Assembly: GCA_964058805.1 (NCBI GenBank)
Contig: CAXKVV010000193.1
Location: 1 to 30,038 of the forward strand
Origin: Schoenoplectus triqueter
Lineage: Eukaryota; Streptophyta; Magnoliopsida; Poales; Cyperaceae
Reading direction: 5' to 3'
DNA length: 30,038 bases
Position 1 is the first letter of the stretch; the number at the start of each line of letters is the position of its first letter. The translations under genes and the position numbers were made by a program. The notes below the pieces were generated by a model. The model saw nothing but the letters and a program-made list of their open reading frames with translations. It searched no databases and was not told the origin of the DNA. Shown here piece after piece: positions 1 to 10,943 of this stretch.

Positions 1-168
1 TCTTCTTTTTCTTAATTTCAAATGACAACAAAGAGAAAAAAAAAACCCTCCAAAACTACACAAAAAAAAGAAGAAAAACAAGCAGAGAACTATAACATAT
101 TACTCTCCTTCTCCTTCTTCTCCTCCTTCATTGTTTTCTGAGAAGATAAATTTCACCAAATAGAAATT

Positions 169-435
169 TCATCTCCTATTATGCAACGGATTTGGACCAG
201 TTGGTACAAGCCTCTTATCATCATCTACTAAGCTATCGTTACTAGCAGCAATGTTCTTTGCCTTGACCCGTTTCACAGCCATACCGACTGTACCACTGGT
301 ACCAGTGCTCAAAGCAGACCCATTACCTGGCCTCCTCTCTCTTCCAATCTCTCTAGCAAATCCATGCAAGCTTACATATGACATGAGAAGAGCTATAGAT
401 GCCACCATCAGGACTCTCGTCCACCTCCTCTTCAT
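169..435 (-). CDS. CLE: CLE-family secreted signalling peptide precursor
   Basis: Encodes an 88-residue prepropeptide of the CLAVATA3/ESR-related (CLE) family. These are plant hormones secreted to the apoplast, processed to 12-13 residues and sensed by leucine-rich-repeat receptor kinases. Residues 1-27 form a signal peptide: a basic start (MKRRWTR), a hydrophobic core and a small-residue cleavage site near GFA. A variable Ser/Gly/Lys-rich stretch follows. The CLE motif RLVPTGPNPLHN is at residues 75-86, then two Arg and a stop. The hydroxylated/glycosylated prolines and the terminal His-Asn of the family are present. An in-frame upstream ATG would give 124 residues, but I chose the ATG at 433-435 because it puts the signal peptide first. 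No intron is needed. The motif is closest in type to the CLE9/10, CLE16 and CLE19/21 peptides by memory; orthology is not resolved. The gene lies alone, far from the retroelement. Confidence 0.9.
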   Translation of the reverse strand: MKRRWTRVLMVASIALLMSYVSLHGFAREIGRERRPGNGSALSTGTSGTVGMAVKRVKAKNIAASNDSLVDDDKRLVPTGPNPLHNRR

Positions 436-1799
436 GACACAATGAAATTGTGAAAGAGAGGCTAATATAACTCGGAGAAATGGTGTAGTTAAACTCTCTG
501 TGTGTGTATGTGAGAGAGAGGGGAATGGGGTCAAAGAAGGCAATAACTAAGGCTCCTATGATTTTTACAATTGTAAAGGCCTCCCACCAAACGTCAATAA
601 ATTGGCCTTCAATTCAATTCTGACCACCTCAGACCTAGAGAGAGAGAAAGGCACAGAGATATAAAAAGACGAAATAAATGAAAAGCCAGATAAAGAAAAC
701 ACTGAGACCTGACCACTTCTTGTTACTTAAAAATAACCCCAAAACACCAATAAATAAATTGAAAATGCGAGCAGAGGAAGAAGAGGAGGGGACAGAGGGA
801 AGAAAGGTAAGAGACTTGCAGGAGGGAAGAAAGACAAATAGAGGGATGGATGGTGAAGATGGTGTCTTTGATTTCTCCTAAAACCTACATTTCGGGGCAT
901 TTCATCCCTTTACTTTGGATCTTACTATTTTGGGGTATTGGTTCGTAGTTGAGATGTGTTGTATTCTTCTGTCGTGCTGTACTGAGATTTCAGAAGAGAA
1001 CAAATGCATAACGCATAACTTCAACTACCACTTAAGACTTCCCTGCGTTTTTGCACTGTTTTGTGCATCACCCATAATGTCATGGGACTTGATGTATTTC
1101 CCTGTTTGATTATACCGGAATTATTAAAAGCAAGTTGGGTGTACTTGTTGTGAGGATGTAAGTTGGTATGGACGTATGGTGGTATGGTTGCTGCCAATTT
1201 TGCAAAAATTAAGCTAGTAATTTCTTATTGCGTATTATTTTTCTGGTGAAGTTTTAGTAAAAGTCCATTAATTTTTTTTTTCAAGAATTTAATAAATTCT
1301 GATAGAGTGTAATGGTTATAAATTTATAGTTTAGAACTGATAAATTTTTTTATCGACTTACGGCATTTTAAAGAAGAATTAATTTGCAAAACAATACAGA
1401 ACTCTGAATACTATTAAAATATTCCATTGTCATTCAATAGGGATAATCCATAAAAGCTTGGGCGTTGAATCTGATCCTTCAAAAATTTAGCTCTTATTTG
1501 ACCCTCAGAAGTCCGGTCCAGCCCTTTCTAATAGTAAGAGCCGGACTCAATTTTTAAAAAACAGACCCTTTGAACCCTTTCTGATCCTTACCTGACCCTT
1601 TCTTTAATATTTTATATTATATATTATTTACACTTAAAAATCTACAAAATTAAAAATTAAAATAAAATGCCAAGATAAAAAAAATATAATTTAATGTTAT
1701 TATACAAATTAACATTAAAAAACTATATAATCGGCATATATATCGGTACATTTTTGGAAATAACACCCTGATTTCGGGTTGCAATATAGGGAGACCGTA
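436..1799. other. Upstream region of the CLE gene and AT-rich intergenic DNA
   Basis: This contains the 5' flank of the minus-strand CLE gene. A GA/TC and TG/CA dinucleotide-rich patch at 481-530 would lie in its 5' UTR or promoter. I could not place a convincing minus-strand TATA box. Purine-rich sequence at 760-860 gives only low-complexity short reading frames. At about 1440-1620 there are repeated GACCCTTT-type words and an inverted pair AGTCCGG/CCGGACT. These look like remnants of a transposon, but no boundaries can be drawn. No gene is seen. Confidence 0.4.
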
Positions 1800-2192
1800 C
1801 GGTGGGTCGTGAAGCAAAGAGAGTTTTGCTTCAGTTTTAAATCTCATATACTGAAAGCTCAAAATATCAATCTAATTAATCCACAATAATCTAGATATTG
1901 AAAACTTGTTGAATACCCAATTTTACTATTTTTGAAGTTTTATAAAAAAAAATTGGATTTTTAAAAGATGACAATTTTGTAGGAGCATATATCATTATTT
2001 TATTATTATTTTTGTGGCATTTTTTTAAATCTGAAAAAAATAATTAAAAAGTTTCAAATGTAATCAAATTTGGTATTTAATAATATTTGAATATGTAGTT
2101 TATGTTGAATAAATAGGATTTGTAATTTAAACTTTGATTTTGTGAATTTTTTTAGGCCGAAGCAAAACACCTCTTCACTTCGCGAAGCACCG
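1800..2192. mobile_element. Degenerate foldback (MITE-like) element, candidate
   Basis: The left end starts CGGTGGGTCGTGAAGC and the reverse complement of the right end starts CGGTGCTTCGCGAAGT. About 35 bp at the two ends match with roughly eight differences and one indel. The interior is AT-rich and noncoding. The 393-bp length is close to that of the three clearer foldback elements that follow directly, which supports but does not prove an element. No target duplication was identified. Confidence 0.35.
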
Positions 2193-2241
2193 TAAGATCT
2201 CTCTCTCCTTCTATATAAATATATATAGAGAGAGAGAGATG

Positions 2242-2632
2242 GGCTATGGTACTATGCATAACACGAATCAGCCTCGTGCTATGAATCGGTTCTTCATTTT
2301 TAAAGTTCAAATGATTGATCCGAACCATACAAAATATTTTTCATATGACTATCTCGATGTAGATCAAATTTTATATTTTTTTAGAATTTTTTACTATTTT
2401 TTAAAATAGTTAAAAAATCACTTGATTTAGTTATTATGAGTCATTCAAAAGAGGTGATATTCTAATTATCTTCAAAAATAGAAAAAAATTAAAAAAATAT
2501 ATAAAATTTATTTTACATCGAGATATTTATATAAAAAATATTTTGTACAATCAGATCAACCATTTACACTTTGATAGCTCAAAACCGATTCATAGCACGA
2601 GAGCGATCCGTGCTATGCATAGCACCATAGCC
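2242..2632. mobile_element. Foldback MITE 1 with long terminal inverted repeats
   Basis: The left arm begins GGCTATGGTACTATGCATA and the right arm, reverse-complemented, begins GGCTATGGTGCTATGCATA. Similarity continues for about 50 bp, through CTCGTGCTATGAATCGGTT, and then more weakly. The element is about 390 bp and noncoding, and it is flanked on both sides by (GA)n/(TC)n and (TA)n tracts that are themselves mirror-arranged. The family is not recognised. Insertion into TA-rich microsatellite resembles Micron- or mariner-type targeting. Confidence 0.8.
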
Positions 2633-2636
2633 TAAT

Positions 2637-2683
<47 letters not shown>
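2633..2683. repeat. (TC)n(TA)n microsatellite between two foldback elements
   Basis: A TC dinucleotide run followed by a TA run. It is bounded by AGCCTAATTC on the left and GAATTAGGCT on the right, so the ends of the two neighbouring elements form an inverted pair around the microsatellite. Confidence 0.9.
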
Positions 2684-3056
2684 GAATTAGGCTGTGGTGC
2701 TTTGCAAAGCACAAAAACATTATGTGCTTTGCGCTCTATTTTTAATTTTAAGTCAGAAATGATCGATCCAAACCGTTCAATCTAATCTCAATATTAAAAT
2801 TTATTAGTAAATCAAATTTTATATTTTTTGGAATTTATTTGCTACTTTTTTGGATAGGGGGAAAACCGTCATTTTTGGATGATTCAAAATTCTTAGATCA
2901 AGTCATTTTCTCCTCATCAGCAAAAAAGATTGGTTTATTAATAAATTTTTATATGAAGATTAGATTGAACGGTTCAGATCGATTATTTCTGACTTGAAAT
3001 TAAAAATAGAGCGCAAAACACACAACGCCTATATGCTTTGCAAAGTACCATAATCG

Positions 3057-3059
<3 letters not shown>
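2684..3059. mobile_element. Foldback MITE 2 with long terminal inverted repeats
   Basis: The left end GAATTAGGCTGTGGTGCTTT and the reverse complement of the right end (starting GTTCGATTATGGTACTTT) match imperfectly. The match then strengthens over about 60 bp, through the shared block TTTTGCGCTCTATTTTTAAT and CCGTTCAATCTAATCT. It is about 376 bp and noncoding. The terminal motif GGCTRTGGTGCT is shared with the preceding element, so the two are probably related families. Confidence 0.8.

Positions 3060-3092
<33 letters not shown>
3060..3092. repeat. (TA)n microsatellite
   Basis: An uninterrupted AT dinucleotide run separating the second and third foldback elements. A matching TA run follows the third element at 3503-3527. 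Confidence 0.95.
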
Positions 3093-3096
<4 letters not shown>

Positions 3097-3502
3097 GAGA
3101 TAGCGTGAGCTTAAGCTCACGGAGGCCTTCCGTGAGCTTAACTCAAAAAACATATTAAATCATCTCGAAATTTTAATTTATCATTCTCATTAAATTCTTT
3201 ATATGAAAATCTCATGGGATGCAAAAATTTGGAGCGTTTTGAGCTTTTTAAGTCACCGTTTTTAATTTTTTAAAATGATGTTCAAGTATTGAACATATTA
3301 TTATTATTTTTAGAGCTGATTTTCAAAAATTAAAAACGATGACTTAAAAAGCTCAAAACGCTCCAAATTTTTGCATCCCATGAGATTTTCATATAAAGAA
3401 TTTAATGAGAATGATAAATTAAAATTTCGAGATGATTTAATATATTTTTTGAGTTAAGCTCACGGAAGGCCTCCGTAAACTTAAGCTCACGCTATCTCCA
3501 CT
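3093..3502. mobile_element. Foldback MITE 3, near-perfect 178-bp inverted arms
   Basis: Left arm 3093-3270 and right arm 3325-3502 are both 178 bp and almost perfect reverse complements, around a 54-nt AT-rich loop. The ends read AGTGGAGATAGCGTGAGC and its complement. The element carries no reading frame and sits inside (TA)n on both sides. The high arm identity indicates a young element or one kept homogeneous. A transcript would fold into a long hairpin able to feed small-RNA pathways (inference). Confidence 0.92.
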
Positions 3503-5775
3503 CTATATATATATATATATATATATATCAGATCCTTACCTACTGACTCTTATTCGGCCTTTAAAGTCTAAAGGATTTGATAAGAACTGAACTTTCTTAA
3601 AGATCATATTCAATCATTAAGAAAATAAATCATTTAAACCCGATCTTTTAAATTTTTTTATTAAATTAGACCCTTACTAACTCTTATAGATCCGTTAGAT
3701 CTGATATCTAAGAAACCCGACCTTGCCTGCCATTCAATTACAGTTTCAAAAACCCAAGTGGAGAGGGACAATGAGCTGACATATAGTCAGAACAGGACAA
3801 AAGGAAATTATCTCGTTGAAAAAGGGAGTCAACTATTATTAACTTCTCATAAGTATGGAGAATATATTTTATTTATATGTTTTGACGAAAGGTGAGGCTT
3901 AAAGTCCCCCTTTTTATTGCCATTAACTGTAAAAACAGTTACATTAGCTGTCGAGAAATTGAGAATATATTTCAATGTAAGTTCATTAGGATGGTCAAAG
4001 TAAAGATTTTAACACAATATTTTCGATCAAACAAGCATACTACATGTACAACAGAATTTCTCAAATTAGAATAAAATTAATGCAAATCAGTAAATTTGGA
4101 AAGAGAGAAAAAGATGTCGTTATCAATTTAACTAAGAATTAAGAGAGTACAAACCAAGTTAATCAATGTCGATATCAATTTAATTAAGAATTAAGAGAGT
4201 GTTAGCGGACAAATCACTATTAGAAAACGATGAAAAAAAGTGGGCCTATCTCTGTTGCGTTAAGTTTAATTGATCCTCACCTTTGTAACCATGTTTTTCT
4301 ATCGCAATTAATTGCTGTTTGTATCCCTTGGTTTCTAAATACGACTTTACTTTCAAATTAAGGAAATGATGAATCTGACAGACTTCTCTAAATTCCGATT
4401 TTAATATTCCAATGAAACTGATTAATTAATGTTTAATTAGAATAGAAAACCCCGGATTTTATGATGAAAACCATCCAATTATCCTACATTCTCAACGGTT
4501 TGGTGACTAAAATTTTGTCAAGTGTCTTCACTAATTTGATATAATTATGTTCGCTTTAAGGATTTAGTATTTTAGACTTTAATCAGAGATAAATAACAGC
4601 AAATCAATTGATCGATATCATTTCAATTATGTCCTAATGTCCGAAATTTTCAAGAGGCTAGTTTGTTAAATCTTTAAAGCCCGCAATTCATTAAAATGCA
4701 TCATCTCTTTGTACATTCTTTCTGTCTTGTAAATTCTTTTTATTCAATTAATATATTTTTTAAGTAGACTATTCATTCGTGTATTTTATAGTTCTAGACT
4801 CATCAAGGAGTCAAGGGTACAAGCATAAAATTCTAGTACAATCACCTTATTTGATAAGTGTAGTAAAAATATCGTAAGTGTTTTAAGTATCAAAAGGAAA
4901 TGATTTAAAATAAAGTAAAGTTAAATCACTTTTATAATATAATTTAAAGTAAAGCATTATTTTATTTTGTAATTTTTATATATTTTTTAAATAAATTATT
5001 TTATTTATTTACTTCATAATCAAACATTATTATTTTAACATGATTAAATTTTTATTCCACTTTAATTCTACTAGCCGTGACAACGGTGAAAATAATTAAT
5101 GAATGAGGAGAGCTATCACGTATCGAATTTGGGGCGATTTGTTTGACATAGAATTATAGATGTATTGCTTGTGATGGTGGATTAGGCTTAATAATCCTCT
5201 TTACTTTACTTCTAGATAAAATCGGGCATTCACTTAAAAGGCCTTTATAAAAATATTTGTTGTCAGTGACTATCCTTAAAATTATGAACCAAAAAAAGGA
5301 GCAATGATTCTTGCGCTTATTAAACCCGTAAGAGATTAAATTTGTGATTACGCTTGGTTGTACTCGTAATTTATTCAAAGTTTAGTAAATAGTCTTAAAC
5401 GGGGGAGAGGAGTGCTCAGCAGTCAACATATAGAATTGTTTTCATTAGTTTAACATGAAAGCGCTACATCATACTATAAATGCTATTTTTTTAGTTTCTG
5501 AAATTATGATCAAATACATTACACCAAATGATTAAGAAACCCACTTGCTTCAGCTACATTTTTATCATAACTTTTTTGTGGGATAAAGATGGAATTTAGA
5601 TATTCTAACTTTAATGTCTATAAAGAACTCTTATTCAGATTTCAAACATGTAATATTTAGGGCAATTTTTAGATTAGTTTTTTGTTTTGTTCCATTGCAC
5701 TAGAGTTGTGGATTTTATTAAACAAAATTTTAATAAAAATTAACATAAAAGAAAAGTCAATATGTTCAGTCCATA
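3503..5775. other. AT-rich intergenic DNA without recognised genes
   Basis: A TA run at 3503-3527 is followed by sequence at 3528-3720 whose opening (GATCCTTACCT) resembles 1583-1593, on the other side of the foldback cluster. The cluster may have interrupted an older element. The rest is AT-rich with stops in every frame apart from short chance reading frames. A short direct duplication (GTCGTTATCAATTTAACTAA and a near copy) lies at about 4115-4200. Confidence 0.4.
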
Positions 5776-6767
5776 TCTATACTATTATATAAAACATCTA
5801 AGTACTGGAGACGTCCATTATTTATCATGGTATTTAAACTTTCATAATAATCATTTTATCTTTTATGCAACGGTTGAGATTCAATTTGATTAACTTCGGT
5901 GGCAGATATTGTTTTCAGTTTTTCAATTTTCTCTCTATTCAGAAATGATATTTTTTTGGAAAGGTAAAGATTTAATTAAAAATTTGATGTCAATTAACCG
6001 AAACAGTATGATATTGTATCTTTTCTGTTAATTGACAAAGATTTTCTGATCATCTTAGTTTTTATAATAATTATTTTCTAAATTGACTTCTCTTATTGAG
6101 TGATCTTCTATAATAATTATTTTTCAATTTCCTCTATATTCGGAAACAATATTTTTTTGGAAAGGTAAAGATTTGATTAAAAATTTGATGTCAATCAACC
6201 AAAACAGTATGATATTGTATCTTTCCTGATAATTGACAGAGATTTTTTGATCATCTTAGTTTTTATAATAATTATTTTCTAAATTGACTTCTATTATTGG
6301 GTGATCTTCTATATTAATTATTTTCTTTTTGTTTTATCTTTTATACGAGTTCTCTCTGATGATGTATCTCACAATTTCAGATTTAAAAGCATCTGCAAAT
6401 ATTAAAGATGATGATAACAATCATGTTACGTATTTTTGACGGAAATAATAGTTTGCTGCATTGGTAAGTGTTTTTTTATTAATGATACGACGTACATCAT
6501 TTGTATAACTGAAAAGATGGGAAAGAAAATGCATGATAAATTGATTATCATAGTTGTATAAAGATAGAGGAGAAAATCAAAAATAAATTCTAATCTTTTT
6601 TTCTCTTAGAAATATTAATCATGTCTTCCATCAAGATATTTTAGAAGATGGAGACGAACAATTTTTGTTTTTTCTAATATAAATGAATTCAATTGTCAAA
6701 ATAAATTATTATTTTTTTTATGTTTCTAAATAAAAATATCCGCCGTAATGCGTGAATATGCAGCTAG
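5776..6767 (+). mobile_element. Non-autonomous Helitron, complete
   Basis: The 5' end reads TCTATACTATTATATAAAAC, a typical plant Helitron start, preceded by A at 5775. The 3' end reads CAGCTAG and is followed by T at 6768, so insertion is between A and T without target duplication, as expected. A decayed hairpin (ATATCCGC, loop CGTAAT, GCGTGAATAT) ends about 5 nt before CTAG, the position of the rolling-circle terminator. The 992-bp body has no Rep/helicase coding capacity and contains a 201-bp tandem duplication. Helitrons move by a Rep-helicase supplied in trans from another copy. Confidence 0.85.
5922..6323. repeat. Two-copy 201-bp tandem repeat inside the Helitron
   Basis: The segment starting TTCAATTTTCTCTCTATTC at 5922 recurs at 6123 with a constant offset of 201 bp. 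Shared blocks include TTTTTTTGGAAAGGTAAAGA and ACAGTATGATATTGTATCTT. The two copies differ by scattered substitutions, so the duplication is not recent. Confidence 0.9.
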
Positions 6768-9700
6768 TAAATTTAATGAGTTTAATGCACATAAAAAATA
6801 AGAAGACAATCTTTTAATTCTCTTTTCCTTTAAAATTATGATGAAGCAGCACGGATGGGGAAAATAATCAAGTCCCTTCTCTAGAAAACCAAGGAAATGT
6901 AATCAAATTGGTTGAATTGATAAAAGATCAATCTGCAATGTCTTTAATTTGTCTTTATGTCAACAAATTTAATTACTTGAATTCCACAACTGAAGATCCA
7001 ACATATATAGAACAAATATCTGAGAGCGCAACAGCAACGGCAGAGGCCCAGTAAAAGAACAGCGGTCCTTCACATCACAATTACTCTGCCATATCATGTT
7101 CAAAATTTGCACTTTGACCCTCGATTAATCTGAAAATTAGAGTGACATAATCCATCCGAACTGGATCCGACCTAACTAAAATTAAAATTTTTCAAAATCA
7201 AACTAATTCGACTTGACCGATCCGATCCGAAATCAAATAGCTTATAATTCAACTAAAATCAATTTAAGATTCGAATAAATTCAACTTCCAAATTGACTCT
7301 ATCCGATCCGACCAACTCGACCTGATTCGAATCCCATCTGACTCGAATATGACCCGACCCATTCCATTATCACGTCTACTGAAAATACAATCAAAGCTCG
7401 TTATGAAGTTGTCCGCTAACAATAAAAAAATGAAAAGATAGAAATAAAGAGACACAACAAGAGGGGACCGAAGAGCTCCATTTCCTCATTGTGACACTCA
7501 AAAAGAATTGACAGAATTGAAATGAAATTACTGTGTTGTGTTAGCAAGTAATGCGGAGAGGAGAGGGAAGCAAGGAAGAAAGCGAGTGGGCCAGAGCCCA
7601 GAGGATTCTTGCATTGCATTTCTCCAGAAATATTATAAAGAAAAATTATTAGGTCCAATAAAATTGTTTACCTCACAAGTAGCCGTAGCAAGAGCACGGC
7701 CTGTTTGAACGAAAGTCTTAAACCAAGTTATATTAAACCTAAATTGAGGCCTTTCAGAGGACACTATTTGGGTTTCTTTGAAATGAGGCCTAATTGTTTT
7801 CAACTCTCATGAGTCTTATCTATGGATATCAAATCTGATTATATGTGGTAGCTAGGTGCATGATCTGTTCAGATCCTCTGAAATTTTATTTGTAAAAAAG
7901 TAAATTTAATCTGTCCCGATTAATTTGATTTTATCATGCTTTCTACAAGGCATGAGGTTTTTATCAAACTTGATTGCTACAGTATAGTTACTGCTTACAC
8001 GAGGAGAGAATTGAGTGATAAGTAAGGTGAGATAGAGAAATATATTGATTTGAATAAATTCCAATAGTTACAAGTACATGAATATTTTATATTTGTAGAT
8101 GAATATAATGTTTTTTAATTAATCCCAATGCTAAATTGTAACGAGTACATGAACATTTATATTCACGACTATATAAAATGTGTTAGGTCACTATGTGTCA
8201 CATATTCACATCACTAATTTGACATAAATTCTGTTTTCAATGAAAAATCAATATGTTTCCTGCCAATGCATTTCCTCCGTATCAGTTAGAGTTATGAGTG
8301 TAATTATTGATCCGACTCGTCGGGTTGATCTGACCCGACATGATCAGACGATAAGTGAGTCGGATATATATCGATTTTTTTTAATCTGAGTCGAGTTGGG
8401 TTGGGTCCATATCACTTGGAGTTAGAGTAGTCCTTACTATTTTGGGAGTGGGACGTGTTTTACGTCTTTTATCCTTCTTAATTTTTCTGTAGGAGTTAGG
8501 AATTTATTATTTCAATACAATTTTCAAAGAAGAATAAATATCAAATATACAGTGAGAGTCTATATTTGCTATTATTTACTATTGGAAGTAGGACTTTATT
8601 TTTTTTATATTTATGTCTAATCCTATTTAAAACGCATGGAAAAAAATCAGATTGGGTGGCATAAAAAAAATTAGGAGGAATTGTTTGATGACCCATCACT
8701 TGTAGATCTGACGATAAAAAAAATATATATTTTTAATGACGTAAATGATAGCTGGCGAGGTGCTGAATGCCATTAACACCGCATATCCAAGTAGTTGAAA
8801 TGAAACATTGTCACATATGACGAATCAGAAAGAATGACAATTACACCATCCAAGCTGGATCAACTTTTTGGCTATTTTTTTTTGTCAATTTCCCCTTCCA
8901 GTTTCAAATAATTGACGCTTTTAATTTCCCCTTCGTATAGGTTTATATTCAAGGTAATTAATACAGCTAGCAAGCCACTGCTGTCTGGTCTTTCACTCTT
9001 TCAATTGAGACCAACAATATTGCAAGAAGCACGCTTCTATGCAAGTCCATTATAATTGATTTTATTAAAGAAGAGGTTACTTGACATTTGACAATGAATA
9101 TTTAAATAAATTTAAAAAAAATAGTATAAATCTTAGGGTAGATAATTTGCAAAAATAAAAAAAGTACTGTCGGATCTGAGTTAATAATTAAGCCGATTAT
9201 TGTAGTTAATACATTGAATGAATTAAGTTAAAATTGCTGATTGGCTAATTGTCTCATTATCTTATAATTTCCCCTTTACTATCAGAATAATAGTAATTGG
9301 AGTTGTACATTACTGAACAATTTATTATATTTTTGTTGTCTCCTGAAGAATATCATTTGTCAAATAGTTAATGGATTTATATATTTTATCACATCTTTCA
9401 GGGGTCATATGTCTCACGAATAGGAATGTGCAAATGTATCGTTTTATTTGATTTTCATCCGAATTTAGGATCACTCTTTGGTTTAGAAGTTTCTTTAAAA
9501 TTTTGATTTATTGGATTTATTTTCTTAGATTTGGTTATTTTTTCTAAATCAGATAAATTGAAAAGCCAAATAGATAAAAAAAAATTATCAAGCGAATCAC
9601 TCTACATGACATAAATAAGGATTATATAAAGATAATCCGATATTTAGCTATTGACAACCTTTATTTGCTCATTTACTTTATTATTTAAAATATCTCTCTC

Positions 9701-10899
9701 ATCTATTATTACTTTGGAACTACTGACACTTAATTTCGCCATCCTTTAACTAATGTGAATTGATTGAACCAAAAAAACAAATAAAATTTCGTTGCATTTT
9801 TTATAAACACTTTATTTTATAAATTAATTTTCCAAATAGTGAATTCAGTTTCTCAACGAGAAATACCAAAAATTTCTCATTAATTTTATTAGGCCTGGGA
9901 ATCTACAAGTGCATTGTGATATTGAAGATTTTTGTTGTATGGAGAAAGCATTGTATAAAAAATTATAGTTATGGAATACAAACTCCGCAATAACTTGTGG
10001 AATAAATAATACTTAAGATAATCATTTTTGGTAGATTTTTTTCACATATTTTCATATATTTCGAAAACTTTTATATTTCTTTCTTTTTCTTTTCTTCAAA
10101 AATTGACCCTTCTCCGAGGGTATGTTTGGTACCTTCTTCTCCGCGCACTATTTGGAAAGAGAGAACTATTCTAGTTTTTTTTTTATTTACATAAAATTCC
10201 AAAATATATAAGTAGAATTGTTCGATCATGATATTTCTTGGGGAGTCTCAAATTGCAGAAAAAGAGGAGAAATAAAACAATTTGAATAGTACTATAATGA
10301 TACAATTCCAACAAACTGTTCACTGAGCAGCCTGCAGTCATATTCGTTGTCATAGAAAATTATAGCAGCATCTTACCATTGAAATAAAATGTCACATCAG
10401 AGTAATGATGTAAGCAAAGGACTGAAGCCCCTTTGTAGCCATTCTTTCTCTCGTTCCCTAAAAGTTTCTTATACTTGTGCATTTTCTGTTTCTTTGCAAT
10501 TTTAGAGAAACGCGAAAGCACAAGTTTATGGGGTGCTTCTGTAACTGGATTACCCTAAAAAAATATTTACATCCCTCAAGTTAATTAAAAAAACAATTAT
10601 TTTGTTTTCGTTTTGAAATGAGAACATCTTCAAATTAGAAGAACCCAAACTTCAACGGAAACACCGGTCACATCCTCAACAAGATTTGTTTGTTAGCAAT
10701 GGAGCAACAGCTGTAAGCTAGCGAGCAAACACGCACACGTACAAGAGGTTGGCATCTGCATGCAATTATTGGTGTCAACGTGTAAATACGTTTGATCGTG
10801 GTAAATGAAACAGAATAATTAAATAATATTATTTCATTTTAATAATAACGAAATAGTTAACATAAAATTTAGTCATTTCGTCTTTAGAAAGAAACAGTT
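6768..10899. other. AT-rich intergenic DNA with old transposon-like words
   Basis: No gene is supported. Two patches are rich in repeated words of the type GATCCGACC / GACCCGACCC, at about 7140-7365 and, in inverted sense (GGGTTGATCTGACCCGA, GAGTTGGGTTGGGTCC), at 8300-8410. They may be the two ends of an old element of roughly 1.2 kb, but the arms do not align cleanly. The remaining sequence is low-complexity and AT-rich. Confidence 0.35.
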
Positions 10900-10943
10900 A
10901 ACGAAATAACTTTTTTTATGATCGTTTGTTTCGTTATTTCGTT
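10900..10943. repeat. 11-bp perfect inverted repeat
   Basis: AACGAAATAAC at 10900-10910 and GTTATTTCGTT at 10933-10943 are exact reverse complements separated by 22 bp. Additional AACGAAAT words lie at about 10848. This is probably the fold of a small decayed element; boundaries are unclear. Confidence 0.5.
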
